From positions 1 to 5,826 of the forward strand of contig CAMOXP010000092.1 of NCBI GenBank assembly GCA_946629205.1: DNA of 5,826 nucleotides, in the 5' to 3' direction. Below, piece after piece: positions 5,546-5,826 of the stretch. The position numbers and the translations under genes were made by a program. The notes beneath the pieces were generated by a model. The model made no database searches and was not told where the DNA came from. It saw only the letters and a program-made list of their open reading frames with translations. Numbering within the stretch: position 1 is the first letter of the stretch; the number at the start of each line of letters is the position of its first letter. Source of the DNA: an uncultured Bacillota bacterium. GTDB lineage: Bacteria > Bacillota > Clostridia > Peptostreptococcales > Anaerovoracaceae.

Positions 5546-5826
5546 AGTTCTATTTCTTCCCCTTCTCCTATGACGAGAAGGTTATCCGCCTGAAACTGCT
5601 CTGCTTTTGCGCGGTCAAAGAACGAGCCGCTGTCTGCTGCAGTCATATGGTACGGAATATTATGCTTTGCCTTGACGAGCGCTGCGCACTCCGCAGCCTC
5701 TTCAAGGTCCATGTTGTAGATGCCGTCGCAGCAGAAGAACGCGTAGTCGATATCCTGATCGGCGAGGCTTGGCATCTGTTCTGTCTTGGACGTGTCTCCG
5801 CTCACGTAGACCTTTGTCCCGTCTGA
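5542..5826 (-). CDS. Metallo-beta-lactamase-fold hydrolase, C-terminal part (runs off the right edge)
   Basis: Only the last 94 residues are visible, and the frame is open to the window end, so the gene is cut by the window and not by mutation. The fragment begins SDGTKVYVSGDTSKT. D11 in SGDT is the bridging metal ligand of the fold, and H60 in IPYHM is the expected last histidine ligand. This pattern and the closing strand ending GEEIEL fit the UlaG/YtnP-like metallo-hydrolases of the beta-lactamase superfamily. The N-terminal HxHxDH motif should lie beyond 5826. A GTG at 5803-5805 is an internal valine and not a start. The stop (TAA, 5542-5544) overlaps the amidase stop on the other strand. 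The substrate cannot be assigned from this fragment. Confidence 0.85.
   Translation of the reverse strand, partial: SDGTKVYVSGDTSKTEQMPSLADQDIDYAFFCCDGIYNMDLEEAAECAALVKAKHNIPYHMTAADSGSFFDRAKAEQFQADNLLVIGEGEEIEL

Noticed and set aside
5561..5581. Inverted repeat CCTTCTC/GAGAAGG as a terminator
   Set aside because: There is no T-run on either strand and it lies within coding sequence, so it does not meet the pattern of an intrinsic terminator.
1..5826. Mobile element, CRISPR array, tRNA/rRNA, toxin-antitoxin or defence island
   Set aside because: No transposase, integrase, terminal repeats, spaced repeats, cloverleaf or known toxin motifs were seen. The Mre11-like and DEDDh nucleases alone do not establish a defence system.

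Overview
This window looks like an ordinary chromosomal stretch from a Gram-positive anaerobe, most likely a member of the Clostridia (Bacillota). The reasons are strong AAGGAGG-type ribosome binding sites on nearly every gene, short leaders, extended -10 promoters (TGnTATAAT), a DEDDh exonuclease beginning MNYIVMDLEWNQ, and a lipoprotein esterase with a classic Gram-positive lipobox and an acidic Thr/Glu tether. Base composition is roughly half G+C. The taxonomic call rests on protein style and is not certain below class level.

Layout. (1) Positions 1-2291, minus strand: a compact three-gene operon. It starts at an extended -10 promoter (2283-2291) and runs leftwards through a DEDDh 3'-5' exonuclease, a short FMN nitroreductase and an Mre11/SbcD-type metallophosphoesterase. 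Both internal gaps are 18 nt and each is filled by a ribosome binding site. The last stop codon merges into another Shine-Dalgarno sequence (TAAGGGAG) at the extreme left edge, so the operon almost certainly continues outside the window. (2) Positions 2335-2882, plus strand: a single HD-domain phosphohydrolase gene, divergent from the operon. It has an odd start region containing an 11-bp tandem duplication and no good ribosome binding site, and it ends in a strong hairpin terminator. (3) Positions 2914-4650, minus strand: a secreted, lipid-anchored type-B carboxylesterase that converges on the HD gene and shares its terminator region. (4) Positions 4701-5545, plus strand: a nitrilase-superfamily omega-amidase (Nit2-like), divergent from the esterase. 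(5) Positions 5542-5826, minus strand: the C-terminal part of a metallo-beta-lactamase-fold hydrolase that runs off the right edge and overlaps the amidase stop by 4 bp.

How they fit together. The operon mixes two nuclease-type enzymes with a flavin oxidoreductase; a link to nucleic-acid maintenance is plausible but not shown. The esterase would act at the cell surface on carboxylic esters. The amidase would act in the cytoplasm on omega-amides of 2-oxo acids in nitrogen metabolism. Nothing here looks like phage, transposon, CRISPR or a dedicated defence island, and no tRNA or rRNA is visible. I found no convincing new system. The points most worth a second look are the unseen gene after the Mre11-like protein, the tandem duplication at the HD start, and the paired in-frame ATGs seen at several genes.
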